Source: Lachnoclostridium sp. An169 (GTDB lineage: Bacteria; Bacillota; Clostridia; Lachnospirales; Lachnospiraceae). Taken from it: a DNA stretch of 50,230 bases. This document shows, in pieces, positions 18,667-27,618 of the stretch. Position 1 is the stretch's first letter; each line of letters opens with the position of its first letter. The stretch covers positions 1-50,230 of the forward strand of contig NZ_NFKT01000033.1 in NCBI RefSeq assembly GCF_002160525.1. Direction: 5' to 3'. The translations under genes and the position numbers were made by a program. Under the pieces are notes generated by a model. It made no database searches. It worked only from the letters and a program-made list of their open reading frames with translations, and had not been told where the DNA came from.

Positions 18667-18670
18667 GGGA

Positions 18671-19558
18671 TCACCCCTTTACAGCTCCAAGCGTAATTCC
18701 TTTTACCAGATACTTCTGGAAGAAGGGGAACAGGACAAGCAGCGGCGCGATGGACAGGAACGCCATTGCCATACGTGCACTCTCCGACGGAAAGTCGATC
18801 ACTGACATGGAGCCACTCACCGAGGCGTCCTTTGCCAGTTCCTCGATTCCTTTCATCAAAGTATACAGCTTATACTGCATGCTCTGTTTGGATGTATCTG
18901 TGATGTACAGCATGCTCAGCCACCAGTCATTCCAGTATCTCAGCACGATCAGGAATCCCACGGAAGCGAGTCCCGGTTTAGACAACGGAAGCACGATTTT
19001 GACAAATGTATGGATCTCTCCTGCGCCGTCGATTCTGGCTGCCTCGATAATATCGTTAGGTACTCCGTTGAAGAAAGAACGGAGCAGCAGGATGTTCCAT
19101 GCCATCGCCGCGTAGGGCAGAATCAGAGCAAAAATGTTGTCCTTCAGTCCCAGAACATTGGTGACAACCATATAGGTCGGCACCATACCGCCGTTGAACA
19201 GCATCGTGAAGAATACGATGAAGTTGACCGGCCGGCGGTACTTGTAGTCCGGTCTGGAGAGCGGGTACGCGATCATGGCTGTGACGATCAGGCTGAACGC
19301 GCCTCCCAGGAAGGAAACGATGATCGTCACGAGATAACCGCTGATCAGACTGCTCGGGTTCTTAAAAATATATTCGTATGCAAGAAAATTGATATTTCTT
19401 GGAATGATGCTGTACCCATACTCGTAGATCGCATCCGAGTCTGTGATGGAAACGGAGATCATCAGCAGGATCGGATAGATACACGCGATGGTGAACAGGA
19501 TCATGATGATGTTCAGTATTGTCTGCGTCCGAAATTTTTTCTTTTTATTCTCTACCAT
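18671..19558 (-). CDS. Carbohydrate ABC importer permease (LplC/YtcP-type)
   Basis: 295-residue inner-membrane permease of the CUT1-type sugar importer family, six spans. The EAA loop that contacts the ATPase is EAARIDGAGEIHTFVKIVLP near residue 185. It ends PFFQKYLVKGITLGAVKG, typical for this branch. The stop codon is part of the ribosome site for the next gene. With the 19572-20501 permease and the 20676-22163 lipoprotein it makes an importer for oligosaccharides. No ATPase gene is near, as usual for Firmicutes that use a shared MsmX-type ATPase. Confidence 0.93.
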   Translation of the reverse strand: MVENKKKKFRTQTILNIIMILFTIACIYPILLMISVSITDSDAIYEYGYSIIPRNINFLAYEYIFKNPSSLISGYLVTIIVSFLGGAFSLIVTAMIAYPLSRPDYKYRRPVNFIVFFTMLFNGGMVPTYMVVTNVLGLKDNIFALILPYAAMAWNILLLRSFFNGVPNDIIEAARIDGAGEIHTFVKIVLPLSKPGLASVGFLIVLRYWNDWWLSMLYITDTSKQSMQYKLYTLMKGIEELAKDASVSGSMSVIDFPSESARMAMAFLSIAPLLVLFPFFQKYLVKGITLGAVKG

Positions 19559-19571
19559 TGACCTATCCTCC

Positions 19572-20501
19572 TTAGAACAGTGCGCTTTCTTCGCTGTACT
19601 TCTTGGTGATCTTGTTCGCGATCACGACCAGAATGAATCCGACAACACTCTGGTACAGACCGACCGCCGTACTCATACCGACGTCGCCGAGCGCGCGCAG
19701 GCAGCGGTATACGTAAGTATCGATAACGTCTGTCACCGGATACAGGATTCCTGCGTTCTGCGGTACCATGTAGAACAGACCGAAGTCTCCGTAGAAGATC
19801 TTTCCTACCATGATCAGACCCAACATGATGACCATCGGGCGGAGCAGCGGGAGCATGACGTGGCGGATGACCTGGAAACGGGTCGCGCCGTCCACCGCGG
19901 CTGCCTCGTAGTAGCTGCTGTCGATACCGATCAGTGACGCATAGATGACGATCGTGTTATATCCCACATTCTTCCAGAAGTTGACCAGTGGTATGATAAA
20001 GGGCCAGTACTGCTGTTCCGCATACCAGTTGACCTTCTCTCCAAGAAGGCTGTTCAGCACACCGTAGTCCACATTCAGGAAGGCGTATACGATAAACGCT
20101 ACCACCGCGTAGGAGAGGAAATATGGGAAGAACATCACGTTCTGATAGAACTTTACTGCTTTCCTGCTGGTGATCTCATTGAGGATCACGGCAAATATCA
20201 CCGCTCCGATCAGTGTGCTGGCGATAAATATCACATTGTAAAGGATCGTGTTTCTTGTGACGGTAAACGCGTCGCTTGACTGAAAGAAGAATTCAAAATT
20301 CTCAAATCCTACCCAGTCGCTCCCCCAGAATCCTTTGTCATACCGATAGTCTTTGAACGCATATGCAAGTCCGAAGATCGGCAGATAATTGAAAAGGAGC
20401 AGAAGGATCAGTGCGGGCAGGGTCAGAAGAGTCAGGGTACGGGTCTTTTTCCGGTCCACCCTTGCGCGATGTGACTTTTTGTTTGGCTTTACATACTTCA
20501 T
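19572..20501 (-). CDS. Carbohydrate ABC importer permease (LplB/YteP-type)
   Basis: 309-residue permease with six spans and the EAA motif EAAAVDGATRFQVIRHVMLP near residue 220. The N-terminus has a basic cytoplasmic tail (KPNKKSHRARVDRKK) before the first span. The ribosome site GAGGAG is 6 bases upstream. A 12-bp hairpin lies between it and the binding-protein gene, probably setting higher transcript levels for the lipoprotein than for the permeases. Confidence 0.93.
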   Translation of the reverse strand: MKYVKPNKKSHRARVDRKKTRTLTLLTLPALILLLLFNYLPIFGLAYAFKDYRYDKGFWGSDWVGFENFEFFFQSSDAFTVTRNTILYNVIFIASTLIGAVIFAVILNEITSRKAVKFYQNVMFFPYFLSYAVVAFIVYAFLNVDYGVLNSLLGEKVNWYAEQQYWPFIIPLVNFWKNVGYNTIVIYASLIGIDSSYYEAAAVDGATRFQVIRHVMLPLLRPMVIMLGLIMVGKIFYGDFGLFYMVPQNAGILYPVTDVIDTYVYRCLRALGDVGMSTAVGLYQSVVGFILVVIANKITKKYSEESALF

Positions 20502-20592
20502 AGCTTTCTCCTCATAATTAACTCATTCTCCAGAAAGACATCCCGTCCGGCTGCCGGCACGACAAGGTACGGATATATGCTGTCTTCTGATT

Positions 20593-20642
20593 GGATGGGA
20601 GTGTCACACTCAGATACATCTCCCGGCATAACACTCCCATCC
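20593..20642 (-). other. Intercistronic stem-loop after the sugar-binding protein gene
   Basis: A perfect 12-bp inverted repeat (20593-20604 with 20631-20642) encloses a 26-nt loop. No T run follows on the minus strand, so it is more likely an mRNA-stabilising 3' structure than a full terminator. Such structures commonly follow binding-protein genes in importer operons. Confidence 0.6.
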
Positions 20643-20675
20643 TTATTTCATCTGCATGATTTTTGTTGTTACTGA

Positions 20676-22163
20676 TTACTCGTTGGACGCTTTCCACTCA
20701 TCGAGCTGTTTCTGCTTCTCAGCGATGATGTCGTCTGCACCAGCCTGCTCCAGCTTGTCAAGGAACTCCGGAATGTACTGATCCGGGTCAACACTTCCTG
20801 TTACAATTGATTTTTGATACTGATCAACAATACTCTGGCACTGTGCGATCTGGTTCTGTACCGGCTCCTGGTCGAATGCGAATCCAAGCAGCGGGCTGAC
20901 CTCAGAGGACTCGTTCAGAGCGATGGTCTGCTCCCATACATCGTCCGGCTGGTCGCCTTTCAGGTAAGCGTTGAACTGATTTCCGAATGCCCAGTCAACG
21001 TTCGGCTGGTAACCGCTGTTCTCTACGAGTTCGATACGGTTGTCACCGGTCTTGTTGTAGTGCTCGCCTTCGATACCGTAGCAGAGCAGGTTGTAAACTT
21101 CCGGATCTGTGTTCACAAGGTTCAGCAGCTCCATAGCTTTCTCCGGATGCTGGCTTGTGGAAGAGATACAGTTCATCGTAGCGGATACCATGCTCGGAAG
21201 GACACGGCCTTCTGTGATCTGCTTCTGAACGACCGGTCTGCCCCAAGCAATGCTCTCCTGCTCTTCTCCGCCCGGCTTTACGTTACCGAATCCTACTGCG
21301 ATCTTTCCTGCCATCTGCAGCTCGCTTGCATTCGTAGCTGTTGCAATGTCTGTCTGGATGTATCCTGCTTCATACCATTTTCTCATCAGGTCTACATAAT
21401 CTCTCCACTCCTGAGTCTCATACTGGTTTACTACTGTAAGAGAGTCATCGCCAATCATCACTGCTCCCGGGCTGTTCATTGTTCCAATCTCGTCATATCC
21501 GATCATCGGCATTGTATCCATATGGTTAACAGTGATAGCAACCATATCCGGATATTTCTCATGGATCTCTGCCAGGTACGGCTCAATGTCTTCCAGGGAT
21601 GTCAGGGAATCTACATCAATGTTGAACTCCTCGATGATCGCCTCTGGAATAGTAAAGCCGTTCGTCTTAGCCTCGATCTGGTAGTTGATCACACCGTAGA
21701 TCTCGCCGTCGATCATAACTCCTTTCCAGATATCTTCCGGGATCGCATCGTATGTCTCTTTTCCATACTCCTCGAGAAGATCATTCAGCGGCAGGAAAGC
21801 TCCCTTTGTCGCGTTGCCCCAGAAGTCTGCGTATCCGGATCCTGTGAAGATGATATCGCACTCTTCACGACCGCCGATGATAACGGACATCTTATCATTA
21901 TATGTAGCACGGGGGATGTTCATCAGGTCAACTGTACATCCGATCTTTTCTTTTACGATCTCGTTCAGCGCGTCCTCAACTTTCTGCGTGTCCTCCTGAT
22001 CGTCAAAACGGATATACCATTTTAATACGATGTCTTCATCGCTTGACCCTGAACCGGATCCGCCTTCTGATGAATTTCCTCCTGTTCCACATCCACCGAG
22101 CAGTCCCATAATGGAAACAGCGGTCAGTGCTCCGGCAACGAGCCTCTTCGTTCTTTTTTTCAT
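20676..22163 (-). CDS. Extracellular sugar-binding lipoprotein (LplA/YtcQ-like)
   Basis: 495-residue solute-binding protein of family 1. A signal peptide with basic n-region ends in the lipobox LLGGC near residue 25, followed by a Gly/Ser-rich linker. This marks a membrane-anchored lipoprotein outside the cell. It would bind oligosaccharides and deliver them to the two permeases. The strong AAAGGAGAAAA ribosome site suits high expression. The 195-bp gap before it (22164-22358) holds a weak TATCAT -10-like box without a good -35; a separate promoter there is possible but not shown. Confidence 0.93.
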   Translation of the reverse strand: MKKRTKRLVAGALTAVSIMGLLGGCGTGGNSSEGGSGSGSSDEDIVLKWYIRFDDQEDTQKVEDALNEIVKEKIGCTVDLMNIPRATYNDKMSVIIGGREECDIIFTGSGYADFWGNATKGAFLPLNDLLEEYGKETYDAIPEDIWKGVMIDGEIYGVINYQIEAKTNGFTIPEAIIEEFNIDVDSLTSLEDIEPYLAEIHEKYPDMVAITVNHMDTMPMIGYDEIGTMNSPGAVMIGDDSLTVVNQYETQEWRDYVDLMRKWYEAGYIQTDIATATNASELQMAGKIAVGFGNVKPGGEEQESIAWGRPVVQKQITEGRVLPSMVSATMNCISSTSQHPEKAMELLNLVNTDPEVYNLLCYGIEGEHYNKTGDNRIELVENSGYQPNVDWAFGNQFNAYLKGDQPDDVWEQTIALNESSEVSPLLGFAFDQEPVQNQIAQCQSIVDQYQKSIVTGSVDPDQYIPEFLDKLEQAGADDIIAEKQKQLDEWKASNE

Positions 22164-22358
22164 CTCTTTTTCTCCTTTTCTCTTTTTTCGCTTTCGCCCC
22201 TGCGGCTGTCTGTCTCTGTTGTTTCACATGCTGTCCTTTTGCAGCTGTTCGGGTGCGATTGCTTTTTGCAGTTCTAATGATAGCCGCCCTTCCGCAAAAA
22301 ATCTATTGCCAGACATCTCTGTTTTTTCCAAATCTACTCTTAATTTTCATTTTTTCTC

Positions 22359-23486
22359 TCATTTTGTTCTCTGAGAAGTCCTGGCAACTTCAAATTCTGC
22401 GGATTCTTCATACAAAGCAGTCATATTTTCCATCTTCCAGTCCGGTGTGGATCCGTTCCCCATGGTGATCATGAACCTTCCTTCCGGCCGGTCGTAGGTG
22501 TCCATCAGGAACCGTACCTCCTCTTTTACCTCATCCGGCGTCCCGAAAGCCATCACATGCTGCACTTCCACTCCGGCAAGGATGCAGATCTTATCCCCAT
22601 ACTTCCGCGCGATCTCCTCCTGATCCATGGTATTCTTCTGGATCGGATGGATCACGTCCAGTCCGGCTTCGATCAGATCCGGGAGGAACGGCTCGATACA
22701 GCCGCAGCTGTGGAGCCAGAAGTGTGTGCCCAGCTCATGCGCCCTGTCGATCAGCCTCTTATAATAGGGAAGAAAGAACTCACGGAAGATCTCCAGGGAG
22801 AAGAACGGGCCTGTCTGTGTGCCGATATCGTCGGAGACAAAGAAACCGTCCACGTCCCACTCTTCTTTCGCCCGCTCCATAAGGCGGATAAAGAAGCCGG
22901 TCAGGCGCTCAAAAAGCGCATGGATCTCATCCGGATAGAGATAGAGGTCTGTCAGCGCGTTCTCCATGCCGCGGATCGCCCAGAGACGCTCGAAATAGAG
23001 CCCCCACCAGCGCCCGATCAGGTATCTGCCGTCCCGCTCGAGCTTCCTGTACTCCGGGAAATCCGGATCCGGGAATGTGCGGTAAAAGGCTTCTGTCTCC
23101 TCTTCATCCTCCCAGTCGTGGATGATGATCTGCGCGTCCAGGCCTTTTTTTCCTTCATTGGAAGAACCGGGGATACACCAGTCGTACTGAGGCGTCTCCT
23201 GCTCTCCCCAGGTCATTCCCGGCACAGGCAGGAAGATCTCGTCCACATCTCTGGGATACCGGTCCAGCCAGCTCTGCAGCTCTTCCTCGGAATTGTGGAA
23301 GGCATTGCTGCGGATCCAGATGTCATAGAGCAGCGGAACCCGTTTTGCACGGCCCTTGCCCTCGATGGTACGGATAATATCCTCTTTTGTCAGCGGTTCT
23401 GTCGATAAAGCTTCCTCCGAGATAATTTCTTCTTTTGAGATAATTTCTTCTTTATTCTCATTTATCGCTTTATTCTCATTTATCAT
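22359..23486 (-). CDS. URO-D/MtaA-like protein with duplicated N-terminal leader
   Basis: 375-residue URO-D-superfamily protein, closely related to 36607-37629: both share RVPLLYD near the start, DDIGTQTGPFFSLEIFREFF in the middle, and MGNGSTPDWK near the end. It has the His-x-Cys-Gly motif (LHSCGCIEPF), which in MtaA-type methyltransferases provides zinc ligands. ATG at 23486 is chosen because AGGTGAG lies 7-9 bases upstream; the in-frame GTG at 23498 is within that site. The first 25 residues are two repeated hexads, absent from the paralogue. It follows the GH43 gene by 35 bp. Function unknown; methyl transfer is a hypothesis. Confidence 0.8.
   Translation of the reverse strand: MINENKAINENKEEIISKEEIISEEALSTEPLTKEDIIRTIEGKGRAKRVPLLYDIWIRSNAFHNSEEELQSWLDRYPRDVDEIFLPVPGMTWGEQETPQYDWCIPGSSNEGKKGLDAQIIIHDWEDEEETEAFYRTFPDPDFPEYRKLERDGRYLIGRWWGLYFERLWAIRGMENALTDLYLYPDEIHALFERLTGFFIRLMERAKEEWDVDGFFVSDDIGTQTGPFFSLEIFREFFLPYYKRLIDRAHELGTHFWLHSCGCIEPFLPDLIEAGLDVIHPIQKNTMDQEEIARKYGDKICILAGVEVQHVMAFGTPDEVKEEVRFLMDTYDRPEGRFMITMGNGSTPDWKMENMTALYEESAEFEVARTSQRTK
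23415..23483 (-). repeat. Two adjacent 18-bp tandem duplications within the URO-D-like N-terminus
   Basis: Codons 2-7 and 8-13 (23466-23483 and 23448-23465) are near-identical 18-bp units encoding INENKx. Codons 13-18 and 19-24 (23433-23450 and 23415-23432) are a second pair encoding EEIISx. The frame is kept. They look like recent replication slippage adding an acidic, probably disordered leader. Confidence 0.85.
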
Positions 23487-23521
23487 GATTTCTCTCACCT
23501 GCTTTTTTGTCGCGAACTTTT

Positions 23522-25063
23522 TTAATTTAAAGTAAATGATTTCATATCTATAGCGCCTTTTCCGATATATCGGAAATACAACGCATCTTTTTCTGATCCG
23601 CCTGGGAATCCCGCGGAAAATGTCTGATACTCCTCTCCTGCCCGGATTGGGATCTCAGCGAGAACGGCCCCGTTGGGTTCCCTTTTTATGAGGAACTTAC
23701 CGGTTGCTGTCTTATCGGCTGCTTCCAGTCCTTTGGAGTTTTCCGTCTTTTCGTCAGTCGGAGTCACGCGCACTTCCACCTCGATCTGCGTGGTGCCGCG
23801 CAGGTCAAAGTATTTATATCCGATAAGAGTGCCGTCCGTGATCTCCGCGATGTACGGCACCGGCGTTCCCGAAGCGCCTTTCCATGCGTCTTCGGATCCT
23901 TCCGTCCCCGGGACAGGCGTATAGTCCGGTCCATCCTGGGTAAAGTACGGATGCCCCGCGTAATCTTCCTTCTTATTGCTGTAGTGTCCCGCGCCGTTCT
24001 TCCCGGTCAGGCTGCAGGCGATATATGCGCCGTATGTACCTTTTCCCGTCAGCGGTTTCCCGTTCAGCCCGCAGCTTGTGATCTCCACCTGGGGGATGCT
24101 TCCGTCCGGCATGATCCGGATCGGCTCCGCGCATCCCTGCCTGGAGTAGCAGTGGCGGTTCGTCTGTCTGTGGTAGAAGACATACCACTGACCGTTCACC
24201 TCCACGATACTGCCGTGGGTATTCCCGGTATAGCTGACCCGGTCTTCTTCTCTTCTTCCGTGGAGACCGATATCTCCGTTGCTCACGATTGTACCTCCGT
24301 ACACAAAATCCCGGTCCGGGTACTGGCTTGTCGCATAGTTCAGCTCATGGCTGTTGATCGAAGAATAGATAAAGTAATAGGTGTTGCCGATCTTGCGCAT
24401 GGAGCTGGCTTCAAAGAACTCATGTCCTTCAAAACTCGTTTCTTCTGCTTTTCCATATTTGGGAACGATCAGGACCGGTTCACCTTTCGCAGTCAGCATA
24501 TCCGCTTCCAGTTCGATCACATATCCGCCCTCAAAAGGACGCCAGTGGAAATTGGCGCCTCTTTTGTCCTCTTTCGGGCCAAAACCTGTATAGAGAAAAA
24601 CCCTTCCATCATCGTCGATGAACACTCCCGGATCAAACTGGTCGATATCTCCTTCCTGTGCTCCGATGATGTGTCCGTCCTGACTCCGGACATAGCCGTA
24701 GAATTCATACTGTCCGGCAGGCTCGTCGCACACCGCCACAGCCATGATGCCCTCGCCTCCCTGGATGTAGTAGATGTAGTATCTCCCGTCAGGTCCTTTC
24801 TGGACGTCCGGCGCAAACATAAACGCCTCCTTTTCGAGATACCTGGGGTCCTGATCTTTCCGGTAGATCACGCCTTCATATCTCCACTGGGACAGGTCAT
24901 CCGTCGGTGCGGACCAGCACACATAATCATTCATGCAGAACTGATCCCCGTCAAATTTGTCATGGGAACCGTAGATGTAGAGGCGGTCACCAAACACATA
25001 CGGCTCTCCGTCCGGGATGTACTCCCAGGATGGCAGATATGGGTTAAATACCTGCTGTTTCAT
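23522..25063 (-). CDS. GH43-family arabinofuranosidase/xylosidase-like enzyme
   Basis: 513-residue cytoplasmic five-bladed beta-propeller of GH43. The catalytic acidic residues appear in order: the Asp of SWEYIPDGEPY near residue 17, the Asp of FDPGVFIDDDGRVF near 150, and the Glu of FEASSMRKIGNTYYF near 220. After about residue 330 a beta-sandwich module follows, similar to the CBM6-like domains often attached. GH43 enzymes remove arabinose, xylose or galactose units. No signal peptide. It is the first gene of the operon that ends at GH105; its promoter region carries two direct repeats and a -10 without a -35. Confidence 0.9.
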   Translation of the reverse strand: MKQQVFNPYLPSWEYIPDGEPYVFGDRLYIYGSHDKFDGDQFCMNDYVCWSAPTDDLSQWRYEGVIYRKDQDPRYLEKEAFMFAPDVQKGPDGRYYIYYIQGGEGIMAVAVCDEPAGQYEFYGYVRSQDGHIIGAQEGDIDQFDPGVFIDDDGRVFLYTGFGPKEDKRGANFHWRPFEGGYVIELEADMLTAKGEPVLIVPKYGKAEETSFEGHEFFEASSMRKIGNTYYFIYSSINSHELNYATSQYPDRDFVYGGTIVSNGDIGLHGRREEDRVSYTGNTHGSIVEVNGQWYVFYHRQTNRHCYSRQGCAEPIRIMPDGSIPQVEITSCGLNGKPLTGKGTYGAYIACSLTGKNGAGHYSNKKEDYAGHPYFTQDGPDYTPVPGTEGSEDAWKGASGTPVPYIAEITDGTLIGYKYFDLRGTTQIEVEVRVTPTDEKTENSKGLEAADKTATGKFLIKREPNGAVLAEIPIRAGEEYQTFSAGFPGGSEKDALYFRYIGKGAIDMKSFTLN

Positions 25064-25133
25064 TTTCCTTTTTCTCCTTTCTCAGCCCCATTTTGGGCCA
25101 TTTTCATTATCTCCCGGTCGCAGTGCAAATGCT

Positions 25134-25202
25134 ATTGTAAAGCTGCCTGTTTTGTCCGCGGGGAAGTCTCAAATTTGAAGATTAGTGTCAGATTTGAAGA
25201 TT
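25134..25202 (-). promoter_or_regulatory. GH43 operon promoter with paired activator-like direct repeats
   Basis: A minus-strand -10 TACAAT (25134-25139) has no acceptable -35 at 25157-25162. Immediately upstream are two 15-bp direct repeats, TCAAATTTGAAGATT (25169-25183) and TCAGATTTGAAGATT (25188-25202), 19 bp apart. That geometry fits an AraC-type activator site replacing the -35. Related TCTCAAATTTG sequence occurs upstream of the wall-anchored protein gene. Confidence 0.65.
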
Positions 25203-25233
25203 GGGGGCGCCGGAATTTTTTTACGGTAAATGG

Positions 25234-25262
25234 TTGCGGAGATGAGTAAGATTGTCTATACT
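25234..25262 (+). promoter_or_regulatory. Promoter of the plus-strand AAA ATPase gene
   Basis: TTGCGG (25234-25239) and TATACT (25257-25262) are separated by exactly 17 bp, about 50 bp upstream of the ATPase start. This gives the ATPase gene its own transcription, divergent from the GH43 operon. Confidence 0.65.
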
Positions 25263-25314
25263 AATGGTAACGCATCTTATATCTGTAAAAATTGTACGAA
25301 AGGGTGACACTGGC

Positions 25315-26469
25315 ATGTTAAAGAAGTTTAAGATAAAAAACTACAAAAATTTTAAAAATGAAGTCTGCCTGGATTTTAGTAATACAGCAGGGTATCAATT
25401 CAGTTTGGACTGTCTCACGGATGGTCTGATCAGCAAAATACTGATCTACGGACGCAATGCGACAGGCAAAACAAATTTAGGAAAGGCACTCCTCGATATT
25501 TACAATACAATGTTTAACTCTTCCCGGTATGTGCAGGATGGAATATTTCTTAATGCTGATTCACATGAAAGATCGGCTGTTTTTTCATATGAGTTCAGCT
25601 TTTCGGACCAGACGCTCCTCTACAACTATGCAAGATATTCAGAATCCGAATTGCAATGGGAAGAATTATTTATTGATGGCACGCCTATTTTTAATTGTGA
25701 CTTTTGCAGTAAAACATATAATTTTGATAATTTGAAATATATCAATGCAGAAACAGCAAACACCGAGCGCTATTTGCAGTCATTGGAGGAAGGACAGGAC
25801 ACGAAGGATATCGCTGAGTCTAAACTGCCGTTTCTTAGATGGCTTATCAGTAATGTGGCTTTGAAGAACGATTCAATGCTGATCAGATTATCAAATTATG
25901 TGAGGCGTATGGTAGTGATCTCCGCCGGAAATGTGATGCGCTCTCAATCCAGAAAAATATATGACGGCTTTTTTGAAACATTAGAGGATAATGCGAAGCT
26001 AAAGGATTTGGAAGATTTTCTGAATGTAATGGGGCTGAATTGCAGTCTTGTTCTGAAAGAATTGCCTGACGGACAAAAAGAACTTTATTTCTCCAATGAT
26101 AAATTAGTCCCGTTTTTTGAAAATGCTTCCAGTGGAACCCTGGCTTTGTTTGATCTGTACCGCAGACTGATGCCTTCTGTCTGGGACGCATCTCTTATAT
26201 ATTTAGACGAATTTGATGCATTTTATCATTATGAAATGGCAGAAAATGTAATTCGATTTTTCAAAAAGAGATTTCCCCGGTCACAGATCGTCATGACCTC
26301 TCATAATACAAATTTAATGACAAATAGGCTGATGAGACCGGATTGTCTTCTGATCCTTTCTACGTCCGGGAGTCTGACGCCACTTTGCAATGCAACGGCA
26401 AGAGAACTCAGAGAAGGGCATAATCTTGAGAAAATGTATATAAGCGGGGAGTTTGAGGAATATGAATAG
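25315..26469 (+). CDS. Partnerless AAA ATPase (RloA/COG1106-like)
   Basis: 384-residue ATPase. The N-terminus MLKKFKIKNYKNFK begins the usual beta strand of this SMC/OLD-like class, Walker A is GRNATGKTN near residue 40, Walker B is LIYLDEFDAF near residue 305, and a switch His lies in MTSHNTNL. There is no TOPRIM domain as in OLD nucleases. ATG 25315 is chosen over 25252 because AAAGGGTGA lies 7 bases upstream and the conserved strand starts there. Relatives occur in phage-defence and abortive-infection systems, usually with a second effector. Here the only neighbour is another ATPase, convergent. Defence role is inference. Confidence 0.85.
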   Translation: MLKKFKIKNYKNFKNEVCLDFSNTAGYQFSLDCLTDGLISKILIYGRNATGKTNLGKALLDIYNTMFNSSRYVQDGIFLNADSHERSAVFSYEFSFSDQTLLYNYARYSESELQWEELFIDGTPIFNCDFCSKTYNFDNLKYINAETANTERYLQSLEEGQDTKDIAESKLPFLRWLISNVALKNDSMLIRLSNYVRRMVVISAGNVMRSQSRKIYDGFFETLEDNAKLKDLEDFLNVMGLNCSLVLKELPDGQKELYFSNDKLVPFFENASSGTLALFDLYRRLMPSVWDASLIYLDEFDAFYHYEMAENVIRFFKKRFPRSQIVMTSHNTNLMTNRLMRPDCLLILSTSGSLTPLCNATARELREGHNLEKMYISGEFEEYE

Positions 26470-26470
26470 T

Positions 26471-26516
26471 TTATCGGATCCCTTGCAGAAATCATATTTC
26501 AGCAGGAATCCGATAA
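26471..26516. terminator. Shared bidirectional hairpin between convergent ATPase genes
   Basis: TTATCGGAT (26471-26479) pairs with ATCCGATAA (26508-26516), and the interior pairs further around TGCAGAAAT/ATTTCAGCA with small bulges. It overlaps the last 18 bp of the minus-strand ATPase gene, so both transcripts would end in it. T runs are weak. Confidence 0.55.
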
Positions 26517-27593
26517 CAATTCATTCAGCAAAGTATCCTGGGGCAAAGAACCAAATACATCATTCTCGACTGCGTTTCGGAGAGAATCTGTATTTCTCTT
26601 CAATACCTCCGACGCTGGAATTGCAGATACTTCATATCCCTTGCTTTCCCTCTCTCTTCTGAGAAAAATATAACTGTGTTTTGGCAGGTTTAGATCAAGC
26701 ATATCTGTATTATGCGTTGTGAAGATCATCTGCTCATTTTCTCCAATGTGATCCAACATAATACCAAAAATTCTTTTCTCAATATCGCTCTGGATATAAG
26801 AAAAATGTTCATCGCAATAATAAAAGCTGCCCGCTCTGGCAATCATAGCAGCTAAAAATATGGCTATATCAATACCCTCTACCGTTCCACTGGAAAGCAC
26901 ATCACGGTTCAGAAGCTTTCCTTCCTGAATAATAATTTCTGTGCCACCCCGTCGAATAATAAATGTGTCTTTCAAGTCTTTTGCAAGACTGATATTCTGG
27001 AGCGTTGGATCGAGAGTCCCGATGACCGCGCGAAGTGTCTTAAGCAGAATCTTTCTATTTGTTCCACTTAATTTCAGAGATTTCTCTATTTCCGGATAGG
27101 CAAAACGATACCGCACTTCACCAATTACTTTTTTCAGAGAAGTCACCGTGCGTGTTGCCTCTTTAGTAGAATCTTTCAACTTTGCCACGCACTTTTCATA
27201 CGAGTCCATTATATCGATCGCTGCTGTAAAGTAGTGAATAACAACGTCATTTTCATTAGGATAAATTTCTGCAGACAACCTTTGCAAACGATAATCTCCG
27301 TTGACAAAATCGATGCAGAAAGTTCCTTTTTTGCCGGAGACCATTTCAAAGAGCGGCGCAGGATTCCCGCTAGTCATATAGTTAAAAATGCGGAGCAGAG
27401 CCTTTCCCAGACTGGTTTTTCCTGTCGCATTCGCTCCCATAAGAATAACTGCTTTCTTATAGCGGAATCTTTCTCGTCCTTTCAGATGCTCATTTTCAAT
27501 AATGGAGTTGACAATTTTTTTCGGATAGCTGAAGTTGATATTAAAATTTTCAAATCCATAAACTCCATCCAATGCAAGGTTCAGAATAATCAT
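26499..27593 (-). CDS. Second partnerless AAA ATPase, convergent
   Basis: 364-residue ATPase of the same broad class as 25315-26469 but clearly distinct in sequence. Walker A is GANATGKTS near residue 53, the signature-like LSSGTVEGIDIAIF is near 240, Walker B is SFYYCDEHFSYI near 265 (Asp-Glu kept), and the switch His is in FTTHNTDML. The N-terminus MIILNLALDGVYGFENFNI is the expected first strand, so the start is credible, though the ribosome site is weak and about 13 bases away. Gap to its convergent neighbour is 29 bp. It may act alone or with that ATPase; no nuclease, HNH, TOPRIM or toxin gene adjoins. Confidence 0.85.
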   Translation of the reverse strand: MIILNLALDGVYGFENFNINFSYPKKIVNSIIENEHLKGRERFRYKKAVILMGANATGKTSLGKALLRIFNYMTSGNPAPLFEMVSGKKGTFCIDFVNGDYRLQRLSAEIYPNENDVVIHYFTAAIDIMDSYEKCVAKLKDSTKEATRTVTSLKKVIGEVRYRFAYPEIEKSLKLSGTNRKILLKTLRAVIGTLDPTLQNISLAKDLKDTFIIRRGGTEIIIQEGKLLNRDVLSSGTVEGIDIAIFLAAMIARAGSFYYCDEHFSYIQSDIEKRIFGIMLDHIGENEQMIFTTHNTDMLDLNLPKHSYIFLRRERESKGYEVSAIPASEVLKRNTDSLRNAVENDVFGSLPQDTLLNELLSDSC

Positions 27594-27618
27594 TACGCAG
27601 GCACTGCCTTCCCATTAG

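Noticed and set aside
23951..25249. 432-codon plus-strand frame opposite GH43
   Set aside because: It is antisense to the GH43 catalytic residues and lacks a ribosome site; GH43 is unambiguous.
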